Of a DNA stretch of 64,000 nt, positions 9,204-17,575 are shown one piece after another. Source of the DNA: Ferruginibacter sp. (GTDB taxonomy: Bacteria > Bacteroidota > Bacteroidia > Chitinophagales > Chitinophagaceae); assembly GCA_025963635.1 (NCBI GenBank), contig JAOQAK010000075.1:1-64000 (forward strand), given 5' to 3'. The number at the start of each line of letters is the position of its first letter. Position 1 is the stretch's first letter. The notes under the pieces are model-generated. The model saw only the letters and a program-made list of their open reading frames with translations, was not told where the DNA came from and ran no database searches. Made by a program: the position numbers and the translations under genes.

Positions 9204-10394
9204 GTGAATGATTCATTACCGCATCAAATAAAAAAACTTGCTGCACAATATGCCGGCGAATACGTTTCAATAAGGCGTCACCTGCATGCTCATCCCGAGC
9301 TAAGTTACCAGGAGTTTGAGACCTCCAAATTCGTGCAGCAAAAATTGACAGCGCTCAATATCCCTTTCGAAATAAAAGCTACCACCGGCGTTATTGGTCT
9401 GCTGCATGGCAAAAACCCCGGCAAAAGAGTAGTGGCGTTAAGGGCAGATATGGATGCGCTCCCCATATTGGAAGAAAATGAAGTGCCTTATAAATCAACC
9501 GTTCCGGGCGTAATGCATGCCTGTGGGCACGATGTACATACAAGTTGTTTGCTGGGTGCTGCAAAAATACTTACTGAATTAAAAGATGAATGGGAAGGTA
9601 CCGTAAAACTGATTTTTCAACCCGGTGAAGAAAAAAATCCCGGCGGCGCCAGTATCCTGATCAGGGAAGGCGTACTCGAAAATCCCGCTCCTCAAAACAT
9701 TTTTGGAATGCACGTTCATACCACGCTCGAAGCAGGCAAACTCAGTTTCAGGGGTGGGATGGTAATGGCGAGTGCAGATGAAATTTATATTACCATTAAG
9801 GGAAAAGGCGGTCATGCCGCAGCTCCACAATTCGCCGCAGATATTATTTTAATTGCATCTCATTTGATCGTAAGCCTGCAGCAGATCATCAGCAGGAACA
9901 ACAGTCCATTTAATCCATCAGTATTGAGCATTACTTCCTTCCAGGGCGGCAATACCACTAATGTGATTCCTTCCGAAGTAAAGCTGATGGGAACTTTCAG
10001 GGCAATGAATGAAGAGTGGCGTTTTAAAGCGCACGACCTGATTAAAAAACTTTCAAGGGAACTGGTACACAGTATGGGTGCCGAAATCGATATCCGGATT
10101 GATGTAGGATATCCTTTTGTTTTGAACAATGAGCAACTTACAGCTGCTGCGAAATCAAAAGCTGAATTGTATCTTGGTAAAGAAAATGTAGAAGAAACTG
10201 AATTAAGAATGGGTGCGGAAGACTTTGCCTTCTATTCTCACAAAATACCCGGCTGTTTTTTCAGGCTGGGCACCGGCAATGTGGAAAAAGGAATTACAAT
10301 CGGCGGCCATACCCCCACTTTTGATGTGGATGAAGATGCGATTGAAATCGGGATGGGGATGATGGCTTTGTTAGGTGCTACCAATGGTGAATAA
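9204..10394 (+). CDS. M20-family amidohydrolase (hippurate / N-acyl amino acid hydrolase type)
   Basis: A zinc amidohydrolase that releases an amino acid from an N-acyl or N-acetyl derivative. The 396-residue length is typical. Motifs: RADMDALPI (residues 80-88), ACGHDVHT (106-113) with the metal-binding Cys/His, the catalytic GEE at 141-143, a dimerisation/lid domain in the middle, and GAEDFAFY near the C-terminus. The start is GTG at 9204, which gives the normal N-terminus before RRHLHAHPELS; the nearby ATG is out of frame. The protein has no signal peptide, so it is cytosolic. Family secure; substrate not determinable here. Confidence 0.9.
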   Translation: MNDSLPHQIKKLAAQYAGEYVSIRRHLHAHPELSYQEFETSKFVQQKLTALNIPFEIKATTGVIGLLHGKNPGKRVVALRADMDALPILEENEVPYKSTVPGVMHACGHDVHTSCLLGAAKILTELKDEWEGTVKLIFQPGEEKNPGGASILIREGVLENPAPQNIFGMHVHTTLEAGKLSFRGGMVMASADEIYITIKGKGGHAAAPQFAADIILIASHLIVSLQQIISRNNSPFNPSVLSITSFQGGNTTNVIPSEVKLMGTFRAMNEEWRFKAHDLIKKLSRELVHSMGAEIDIRIDVGYPFVLNNEQLTAAAKSKAELYLGKENVEETELRMGAEDFAFYSHKIPGCFFRLGTGNVEKGITIGGHTPTFDVDEDAIEIGMGMMALLGATNGE

Positions 10395-10409
10395 ATTATT
10401 TAATGTAAG

Positions 10410-10447
10410 AAGACTTTCCGAAATAATATATCCGGGAAGTCTTTTTT
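10410..10447 (+). terminator. Intrinsic terminator after the M20 hydrolase gene
   Basis: Stem AAGACTTTCCG / CGGGAAGTCTT with a loop of about 12 bases, followed by a T run. It lies 16 bases after the stop codon. Confidence 0.85.
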
Positions 10448-10800
10448 ATATCCATAAGTCATTTAAATCAACTGCACGCTTCAACTTCTGTTTACCGCAA
10501 GTAAAATCAACCCGAATTCACTCCAATTAAAAGCTTTATTGTTTAAACCTCATTGTAAATGATTTAGTACCTTGCACAAACTTTTTTGAACGGATGTATC
10601 CGGACACAAACGATTACAGCAGCGGATACATGGATTAAATATTCATTATCTTAAAATGCCAGCTACTTTTTTTCTACAAATCGCCATTAAGCTTACCAGC
10701 AACGCCTCAGCTGATGTGATGCCCGCCACTCCGGGAGCAATGTTTGAAAGAAATTTAACAGCCGGTACAAAAAGCTCTCCAGGGAGTCTAAAAAACCACT
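10448..10800 (+). other. Intergenic leader region of maeB
   Basis: About 350 bases with no confident gene. It should hold the maeB promoter: a near match (TACCTTGC) to the TAnnTTTG element lies around 10569. A 50-codon open frame (10656-10808) overlaps the maeB start but has no support and is left out. Confidence 0.4.
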
Positions 10801-13149
10801 ATGTCTAAAGAACTAAGCAAACAACAAGCCCTTGAATACCACTCCAAAGGCAAACCAGGAAAAATTGAAGTAATCCCTACCAAGGAATCCAAAACACAAA
10901 GAGATCTCTCCTTAGCATATTCGCCCGGCGTGGCAGTTCCCTGTCTCGAAATTGCCGCTAACCCGGAAGATGTTTATAAGTATACCGCCAAAGGAAACCT
11001 GGTGGGCGTTATTAGCAATGGCACTGCGGTATTAGGACTAGGAAATATTGGCCCTGAGGCCGGAAAACCGGTAATGGAAGGGAAAGCGGTCTTATTCAAA
11101 ATCTTTGCTGATATTGATGTATTCGATATTGAGATCAATGAAACCGATCCTGAAAAGTTTGTGCAGATTGTAAAATCACTGGAACCTACTTTCGGCGGCA
11201 TCAACCTTGAAGACATCAAAGCCCCGGAATGTTTTTATATCGAACAGCAATTAAAGCAACTGCTGAAAATTCCGGTAATGCACGATGATCAGCATGGAAC
11301 TGCTATTATTTCTGCCGCGGGTTTGCTGAACGCATTGGCTTTACAGAAAAAGAAAATTGAAAATGTGCGTATCGTTGTGAATGGCGCAGGTGCGGCAGCA
11401 ATGGCCTGTATGAAACTATACATATCATTGGGCGCACAGCGCTCTAACTTTATGGTATTTGACAGGAAAGGAATAATATATGAAGGGAGGGCTGGTGTAG
11501 AAGATCAGAAAAAAGATTTTTGTGTGCCGCAGAAATACAAAGATTATGATCTCGCCCAGGCGTTCGTGGATGCCGATGTATTTATTGGGCTTAGCTCAGG
11601 CAATGTAGTTAGTCCGGAGATGATAAAGACCATGGCGAAGAACCCGATCGTGTTTGCCCTGGCGAATCCTGATCCCGAGATTACCTATGATGTTGCCATT
11701 GGCGCCCGTAAAGATTTGATCATGGCTACCGGTAGAAGCGACTATCCCAACCAGGTGAATAATGTGCTTGGGTTCCCTTATATCTTCCGTGGTGCCCTGG
11801 ACGTTAGGGCCACCACTATCAACGAAGCAATGAAACTTGCCGCTGTAAAAGCATTGGCAGCTTTAACCAGGGAAGCGGTACCTGATATCGTTAATCTTGC
11901 TTATAACGAAAAAACCATTTCCTTCGGTCCGGATTATATTATTCCAAAGGCATTGGATCCCCGTTTACTTGCAACCGTTGCACCGGCTGTGGCAAAAGCA
12001 GCTATGGAAAGCGGTGTGGCAAAGTACCCTATCACTGATTGGGATGCATATGAACTGGAATTAAACAGGCGACTTGGATTAGACAACCAGTTAAGCCGTG
12101 TAATTGGGAACAAGGCCAGGAAGGACCCTAAGCGGGTGGTATTTGCAGACGCAGAAAACATCAAGGTGTTGAAAGTGGCACAACTGGTAGTAGAAGAAGG
12201 TGTAGGCTATCCGATTTTACTGGGCGATACAAAGCGGATTTTGAAATTAGCGCTTGAAAACGGTATCGACCTGGAGGATATCCCCATCATGGATCCCAAA
12301 GCAGACAATACAGAGGAACTAAGAAAACAATTTGCCGATTTGTTTTATTCCCGCCGGCAACGTAAAGGTGCCAACAGGCATGAGGCAACTAAAATGATGA
12401 AGGACCGGAATTATTTTGGTTGTATGCTGGTGGAAAGCGGTGAGGCGGATTGCATGATCAGCGGATTAACCAGGAACTATGCAGATACCATCAGGCCTGC
12501 TATACAATCGATCGGTACTGAAGAAGGATTGAAAAAAATTGCGGGCATGTATATCCTGTTAACCAAACGTGGACCGTTGTTTTTGGCAGATACCACCGTC
12601 AATTTTAATCCTACTGCCGAAGAACTGGCCGAAATAACATTGCTTACCGCGAGGGAAGTAAAGCAATTTAATATCGTACCAAGGATAGCCATGCTCTCTT
12701 ATTCTAACTTTGGAAGCAGCGATTCACCCGAAGCAAATCTTGTCAGAAGAGCGAGGGAGATCGTAAAAGAAAAAGAACCTACACTGATATGCGATGGTGA
12801 GGTACAGGGCATCCTGGCTTTTAATAAAGAAATTCTAAAAGACAATTATCCCTTTACAGAATTATTGGACGGCGATGTAAATACATTGATCTTCCCCAAC
12901 CTTGCAGCGGGCAATATTGCTTATAATTTATTGCAAGAGATAGGCGGTGCAGATTCGATAGGGCCGATACTAATGGGCTTAAAAAAGCCGGTGCATGTAT
13001 TACAATTGGGTAGTTCTATCCGCTCGATTTTTAATATGGTCCTGATAGCCGTGGTAGATGCCCAGATGAAATGCGAGACAGACACGCAAGCTGCAATCAG
13101 TAAAAGTAAGTGGTGGAAACAATTCAAGAGAACATCCCACGAGTTGTAG
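10801..13149 (+). CDS. maeB: NADP-dependent malic enzyme with C-terminal phosphotransacetylase domain
   Basis: A MaeB-type hybrid that oxidatively decarboxylates malate to pyruvate, making NADPH. The 782-residue length fits the two-domain form. The N-terminal malic domain (about 1-425) has [16 protein letters not shown], the malate/metal-binding region ending in HDDQHGTAI, and an NAD(P)-binding motif in [12 protein letters not shown]. Residues about 430-775 are PTA-like ([10 protein letters not shown]…, [14 protein letters not shown]); in studied homologues this domain senses acetyl-CoA and is not catalytic. It is monocistronic by spacing. Start [14 protein letters not shown] agrees with the family. 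Confidence 0.96.
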   Translation: MSKELSKQQALEYHSKGKPGKIEVIPTKESKTQRDLSLAYSPGVAVPCLEIAANPEDVYKYTAKGNLVGVISNGTAVLGLGNIGPEAGKPVMEGKAVLFKIFADIDVFDIEINETDPEKFVQIVKSLEPTFGGINLEDIKAPECFYIEQQLKQLLKIPVMHDDQHGTAIISAAGLLNALALQKKKIENVRIVVNGAGAAAMACMKLYISLGAQRSNFMVFDRKGIIYEGRAGVEDQKKDFCVPQKYKDYDLAQAFVDADVFIGLSSGNVVSPEMIKTMAKNPIVFALANPDPEITYDVAIGARKDLIMATGRSDYPNQVNNVLGFPYIFRGALDVRATTINEAMKLAAVKALAALTREAVPDIVNLAYNEKTISFGPDYIIPKALDPRLLATVAPAVAKAAMESGVAKYPITDWDAYELELNRRLGLDNQLSRVIGNKARKDPKRVVFADAENIKVLKVAQLVVEEGVGYPILLGDTKRILKLALENGIDLEDIPIMDPKADNTEELRKQFADLFYSRRQRKGANRHEATKMMKDRNYFGCMLVESGEADCMISGLTRNYADTIRPAIQSIGTEEGLKKIAGMYILLTKRGPLFLADTTVNFNPTAEELAEITLLTAREVKQFNIVPRIAMLSYSNFGSSDSPEANLVRRAREIVKEKEPTLICDGEVQGILAFNKEILKDNYPFTELLDGDVNTLIFPNLAAGNIAYNLLQEIGGADSIGPILMGLKKPVHVLQLGSSIRSIFNMVLIAVVDAQMKCETDTQAAISKSKWWKQFKRTSHEL

Positions 13150-13469
13150 GGATGTGTAATCGCAAACTGGTCAATTAATTTGTGAATGGTCAATACTGTT
13201 GACTTAAGAAATTTATTTGGTTGCAAACATTTGTTTTTCAATTAAACATCCTTGTGTCTCTCACTTGTACATTTTCAGCAATAAGGAGCGAAGATCCGTC
13301 GATCCTAAGTAAACAACATTGAATGGTCAATGGTGAAATATGCACGATCACAGCAGTCACTTCAAGCGGGTAAGATCGGATTCGTAAATGGTAAATACAC
13401 GTTTGCATTAATTTCAAATTCGTTTCTTACAATTCGTGTAATTCTTTTTTTATAATTTGTGAAATAAAA
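13150..13469. other. Intergenic repeat-rich region
   Basis: 320 bases without a gene. It contains the word TGAATGGTCAAT at 13183 and again at 13320, on either side of the 74-base repeat at 13228-13301. The second word continues as GGTGAAAT, as in the element at 9041-9181. Confidence 0.55.
13228..13301 (+). repeat. 74-bp interspersed repeat, copy 1
   Basis: Starts CATTTGTTTTTCAAT and ends CCGTCG. It aligns without gaps to 23811-23884 with about 61 of 74 identical bases. Both copies are intergenic, downstream of a plus-strand gene, in the same orientation. Confidence 0.75.
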
Positions 13470-14513
13470 ATGGATAATAAAGATCACCATGTCGCCAAAA
13501 AAATCTCCTTTACTGTAAGCAAAACTTTCAGGAAATACCTGAAGAGATACGGCAGGGAAATGACGCTGCCGGTTTCCTACGATACCCTGAAACATTTCAA
13601 TTTTAGTATACCCGTTTTGGATAGCCATGGAAAAAATACTTTATGGGAATCCGTTTTTTACAATCCTTCCGTAACGGATGAGATACATGCTTCGCTTAAA
13701 AGGATGTATTCCATTCTAAAATCGAGCGGGCATACGCAGGCGGAAGAACACTTATACATAGAACGGATAGATTACTGCCTCTTTGGCAATTCGAAACCCT
13801 TCAGGATTAAGATCGTGAATGTGTACAATGAAGTGTACGATTATTTCTATATCAAGGTGGCAGATTCTTCCCGCATTTTTGGAATGGAGCTGGAACACTT
13901 GCTGTCGCCCAATTTCATGAATTTTTTGATTGATGGTAATACACTGGTAGAGGAACATATATCGGGTGTTCCGGGGGATATGTTTATTGAGCATTATCTT
14001 CAAAGGCCCGAATTTAATCCGAAAAGAATCGCCAAGGAATTTGTGAAGTTCAACGAAAGATGCTTTATCCGCTTGCTGGGTGATATGCGCAGTTACAATT
14101 TTATTTTTGACATCACACAGGATTTTGATGATGTGCAGTTTAAGATCCGCTCCATAGATTTTGACCAGCAATCTTACGAAGGCAGTAAGAACAATTATCT
14201 TCCCCAGTTTTTTAAAGAAAACCTTGTCTTTGTTGAACTCGTAAAAAAACTGCTCAATATTGAAGTAATCAGGCAATACCAGCAAGAAGAACGGTCGCAG
14301 ATCATTCTGCGTATTAAATCCGAAAGGCAACGACTGAGAGATCTCAGGGTAGCAGCAGGTGATGATCCGCTTTCTACCGAACCAAAAATAAAACAACTGG
14401 CAACGGAATTATCAGCGCACTACAACAACAACCCGGTCTTTTTAAAATGCACCACCATGCCGCAGTTGATGTACCTTCACCTCAAAGAACTCCTCATTTC
14501 TAACCGCAGATAA
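13470..14513 (+). CDS. Conserved hypothetical protein, kinase-like fold suspected
   Basis: 347 residues, soluble, no signal or membrane segment. I do not recognise a named family. The order of motifs resembles the protein-kinase/aminoglycoside-phosphotransferase fold: FYIKVAD with Lys129, acidic residues about ten positions on (MELEHLL), a hinge-like VEEHISG near 160-166, then GDMRSYNFI (204-212) in the place of the HxDxxxxN catalytic loop and SIDFD (229-232+) in the place of DFG. The usual catalytic-loop His is absent. The C-terminal third is helical and charged. It is flanked by terminators and repeats, so it is probably transcribed alone. The kinase-fold reading is inference. Confidence 0.6.
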   Translation: MDNKDHHVAKKISFTVSKTFRKYLKRYGREMTLPVSYDTLKHFNFSIPVLDSHGKNTLWESVFYNPSVTDEIHASLKRMYSILKSSGHTQAEEHLYIERIDYCLFGNSKPFRIKIVNVYNEVYDYFYIKVADSSRIFGMELEHLLSPNFMNFLIDGNTLVEEHISGVPGDMFIEHYLQRPEFNPKRIAKEFVKFNERCFIRLLGDMRSYNFIFDITQDFDDVQFKIRSIDFDQQSYEGSKNNYLPQFFKENLVFVELVKKLLNIEVIRQYQQEERSQIILRIKSERQRLRDLRVAAGDDPLSTEPKIKQLATELSAHYNNNPVFLKCTTMPQLMYLHLKELLISNRR

Positions 14514-14520
14514 ATAAAAT

Positions 14521-14581
14521 GTACCTTCTAAAAATAGGTTACACTTTTTTAGAAAGGTGTAACCTATTTTTAAAGGGTACC
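14521..14581 (+). terminator. Long hairpin terminator after the kinase-like gene
   Basis: Inner stem AAAATAGGTTACAC / GTGTAACCTATTTT is perfect over 14 pairs. The outer GTACC…GGGTAC bases can extend it. It begins six bases after the stop codon. Confidence 0.8.
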
Positions 14582-14614
14582 AAATAACCAACCTCATTTA
14601 CTACCTTTTTTCAA

Positions 14615-14622
14615 TAAATTTG
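14615..14622 (+). promoter_or_regulatory. -7 element immediately before mlaE (probable leaderless start)
   Basis: TAAATTTG is a perfect TAnnTTTG match ending only four bases before the mlaE ATG at 14627. With the usual spacing the transcript would start at or next to the A of ATG. The -33 region has no clear TTTG. Confidence 0.5.
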
Positions 14623-14626
14623 TCAT

Positions 14627-15376
14627 ATGGAGTTTTTTACGCACTTTGGCCGTTACCTTATTATGCTTAGGGGAATGTTTACAAAACCCGAAAATACCAG
14701 GATGTATTGGAAAGAATTCATGCACCAGTGTAACGATATTGGTATTGGTTCTTTGGGCATTGTTTCAATTATTTCAGTCTTCATCGGGGCAGTTAGTGCT
14801 GTGCAAACAGCTTACCAGCTGGTGAGCCCGCTCATTCCGCAAACTACTATTGCACAAATTGTAAGGGATACCGTTATCCTAGAATTTGCGCCCACGCTTG
14901 TTTGTATCGTGTTGGCGGGGGTTATTGGTAGTAAAATTGCAAGTGAGCTGGGTAATATGAGAGTGAGTGAACAGATTGACGCCCTGGAAATTATGGGCAT
15001 CAACACTAAAGCGTATTTGATTATGCCAAAAATTGCAGCCGCCTTACTTACCATTCCCTTATTGGTGATTATATCAATGGTACTAGGCATATGGGGGGGC
15101 CGCCTTGCAGGTACTGCTTCCAATATATTATCCACAGATACTTTCGACAGGGGCCTTCTTCAGAATTTTATTCCGTACAACGTAACCTTCGCACTTATCA
15201 AATCATACACTTTCGCCTTTATTATCAGCAGCATCCCTGCTTATTATGGTTATTATGTAAAAGGAGGCGCTCTGGAAATTGGCCGAAGCAGCACCAAAAG
15301 TGTTGTAGTAAGCTGTATTATGCTTTTGTTTGCCGATTATGTATTAACACAAATACTATTAAATCCCGCTGCCTGA
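14627..15376 (+). CDS. mlaE: MlaE-type ABC transporter permease
   Basis: Inner-membrane permease of a lipid-transport (Mla/MCE) ABC system. 249 residues with five to six hydrophobic segments and the family's conserved stretch around EFAPTLVCIVLAGVIGSKIASELGNMRVSEQIDALEIMG (residues about 85-125). mlaF starts four bases downstream, so the two form an operon. The usual MCE-domain substrate-binding subunit (mlaD) is not next to them; it must be elsewhere. The start ATG gives the family's normal N-terminus and sits almost on the promoter element. Confidence 0.93.
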   Translation: MEFFTHFGRYLIMLRGMFTKPENTRMYWKEFMHQCNDIGIGSLGIVSIISVFIGAVSAVQTAYQLVSPLIPQTTIAQIVRDTVILEFAPTLVCIVLAGVIGSKIASELGNMRVSEQIDALEIMGINTKAYLIMPKIAAALLTIPLLVIISMVLGIWGGRLAGTASNILSTDTFDRGLLQNFIPYNVTFALIKSYTFAFIISSIPAYYGYYVKGGALEIGRSSTKSVVVSCIMLLFADYVLTQILLNPAA

Positions 15377-15380
15377 TAAT

Positions 15381-16208
15381 ATGATTGAATTTAAGAACAT
15401 AAACAAAAGTTTTGGTGATAATGTAGTGCTGACTGATGTAAGTCACGTTGTGCAGACCGGTATGTGCAACCTCATTATTGGTACAAGCGGTAGTGGTAAA
15501 ACAGTTTTGCAAAAATGCCTCGTAGGCTTATTTGAGCCGGATAGTGGTGAGATCATTTATGATGGCGTAAGCTTTACAGAAATGACGGATGATAACAGGA
15601 AAGAATTGCGGCAGCAAATCGGTATGCTGTTCCAGGGCTCCGCTTTATTTGACAGCATGACGGTGGAACAAAATGTGATGTTTCCATTGGATATGTTTTC
15701 AAAAATGAACAGCAGTGAAAAGCAGAAACGTGTAAACGAAGTATTGGCAAGGGTTAACCTGGAAGATGCCAATAAAAAATTTCCTGCAGAAATAAGCGGT
15801 GGAATGAAGAAAAGAGTGGGTATTGCCAGGGCAATTGTATTAAATCCAAAATTTCTATTTTGTGATGAACCCAACTCTGGACTCGATCCTCAAACGAGCA
15901 TGGTAATCGATAAGCTCATTTACGACATTACCAAAGAGTTCAACATGACTACTGTAATCAATACCCACGATATGAACAGTGTAATGGAAATTGGGGAAAA
16001 TATATTGTACATGTTTGAAGGTAAAAAAGAATGGACCGGGAATAATGAGGAAATTATCTTCTCCAAAAATGAACGCCTGAACGCATTTATTTTTGCATCC
16101 AAATTTTTACAGGACGCTAAAGACATGCGTATGCTGGAAGCAAAAGGAATTATTTCGGATGACAGGGATATGGAGGAAATGCTAAACAGTGGCGAGGAAA
16201 TAAAATGA
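15381..16208 (+). CDS. mlaF: MlaF-type ABC transporter ATP-binding protein
   Basis: ATPase partner of the MlaE permease, powering phospholipid movement between the membranes. 275 residues. Walker A GTSGSGKT (34-41), signature ISGGMKK (138-144), Walker B LFCDEP followed by SGLDP (159-170), and the switch His in INTHDM. The C-terminal tail after about residue 240 is charged. Four bases separate it from mlaE. Confidence 0.93.
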   Translation: MIEFKNINKSFGDNVVLTDVSHVVQTGMCNLIIGTSGSGKTVLQKCLVGLFEPDSGEIIYDGVSFTEMTDDNRKELRQQIGMLFQGSALFDSMTVEQNVMFPLDMFSKMNSSEKQKRVNEVLARVNLEDANKKFPAEISGGMKKRVGIARAIVLNPKFLFCDEPNSGLDPQTSMVIDKLIYDITKEFNMTTVINTHDMNSVMEIGENILYMFEGKKEWTGNNEEIIFSKNERLNAFIFASKFLQDAKDMRMLEAKGIISDDRDMEEMLNSGEEIK

Positions 16209-16297
16209 TACAGTGGGGAAGCCAGTGAGCCATTACAAGCAAACGAGGATGCACACTCCTTTATATACGTTCACATTCGAATTTTTCTATTTTCAAA

Positions 16298-16327
16298 TTT
16301 GCCTTATCCTCATCTATCCTATCTTTG
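16298..16327 (+). promoter_or_regulatory. Bacteroidetes promoter of sucD
   Basis: TTTG at 16298-16301, an 18-base spacer, then TATCTTTG at 16320-16327. Both boxes match the sigma-ABfr consensus. The predicted start gives a leader of about 37 bases before the ATG at 16369. Confidence 0.75.
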
Positions 16328-16368
16328 ATAAAATTTAATTCTTCACTCCTAATTTATACTTGATACGA

Positions 16369-17244
16369 ATGTCAGTTCTAGTAAATAAAAACTCCAAAAT
16401 CATTGTACAGGGTTTTACCGGTACAGAAGGAACTTTTCATGCCACCCAGATGATAGAATATGGGACCGATTTGGTGGGTGGCGTTACGCCGGGCAAAGGT
16501 GGCAGCACCCATTTGGACAAACCCGTTTTTAATACCGTGGCTGATGCAGTAAAAGCAACGGGCGCTGATGTTAGTATAATATTTGTTCCGCCGGCCTTTG
16601 CCGCCGATGCCATCATGGAAGCTGCTGATGCAGGAATTGATTTGGTAGTATGCATCACAGAAGGCATACCGGTACAGGATATGGTGAAAGTAAAAAATTA
16701 CCTGCTGGATAAACAGACCCGCCTTATCGGGCCCAATTGCCCCGGTGTAATTACTGCTGATGAATGTAAAGTAGGTATCATGCCGGGCTTTATTTTTATC
16801 AAGGGAAGAGTTGGCATCGTTTCCAAGAGCGGTACCCTTACTTACGAAGCTGCAGACCAGGTGGCCAAAGCCGGTTTAGGCATTTCTACTGCAATTGGTA
16901 TTGGCGGAGACCCTATCATTGGCACTACTACCAAAGAAGCAATTGAGTTGTTTATGAATGATCCGGAAACAGATGCCATTGTAATGATTGGTGAAATTGG
17001 TGGCGGCATGGAAGCAGAGGCTGCGCATTATATTCAATCCACTGGCAACAAAAAACCGGTAGTTGGTTTTATCGCGGGTCAAACTGCACCACCCGGCCGT
17101 CGTATGGGACATGCGGGTGCAATTGTAGGAGGTGAAGATGATACCGCGGCAGCCAAAATGAAAATAATGGCAGAATGTGGTATTCACGTGGTTGACAGCC
17201 CGGCAGACATTGGTAAAACAATTGCTGAAGTTTTAAAAAAATAA
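16369..17244 (+). CDS. sucD: Succinate-CoA ligase (ADP/GDP-forming) alpha subunit
   Basis: The alpha subunit of succinyl-CoA synthetase, making ATP or GTP from succinyl-CoA in the TCA cycle. I take the ATG at 16369 ([18 protein letters not shown], 291 residues), not the TTG at 16360 in the track, because it matches the family N-terminus. Visible: the CoA-binding Rossmann segment with [15 protein letters not shown], and the phosphorylated histidine in GHAGAIVGG (His248). The beta subunit gene sucC is not in the window, so the subunits are unlinked here. It has its own promoter and terminator. Confidence 0.96.
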   Translation: MSVLVNKNSKIIVQGFTGTEGTFHATQMIEYGTDLVGGVTPGKGGSTHLDKPVFNTVADAVKATGADVSIIFVPPAFAADAIMEAADAGIDLVVCITEGIPVQDMVKVKNYLLDKQTRLIGPNCPGVITADECKVGIMPGFIFIKGRVGIVSKSGTLTYEAADQVAKAGLGISTAIGIGGDPIIGTTTKEAIELFMNDPETDAIVMIGEIGGGMEAEAAHYIQSTGNKKPVVGFIAGQTAPPGRRMGHAGAIVGGEDDTAAAKMKIMAECGIHVVDSPADIGKTIAEVLKK

Positions 17245-17268
17245 CATTCTTCATCGTTAATAAATTTC

Positions 17269-17300
17269 ACCCCGGCTTCCACCGGGGTTTTGTTTTTTTT
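17269..17300 (+). terminator. Intrinsic terminator of sucD
   Basis: GC-rich stem ACCCCGG / CCGGGGT with a short loop, followed by TTTGTTTTTTTT. Confidence 0.9.
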
Positions 17301-17575
17301 AAATTAAACGAATTGTCGACTTCTATGATAGCTTGTAATCTATTTACATATGAATGGTCTTTGCAATCGCCGTAGCCTTATCTCCCGTGTAAATAATGAT
17401 ATGTTAAACAGCACTTGAACACTTAAAAAAAAACGGCGCAATTTATGTAATGCTTGCAGATAAATCATCTTTGTACCTGCATCTGTTCTTTTTCACAAGA
17501 CTAATGACATCAGATGGATCAGTAGCAGTATTGTACCCTGGAAAAAATTATACAACCCATTTAAATCGGATTACT

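Noticed and set aside
10656-10808. 50-codon ORF overlapping the start of maeB (MPATFFLQIAIKLTSN…)
   Set aside because: No recognisable features, no promoter or terminator of its own, and composition like random sequence.
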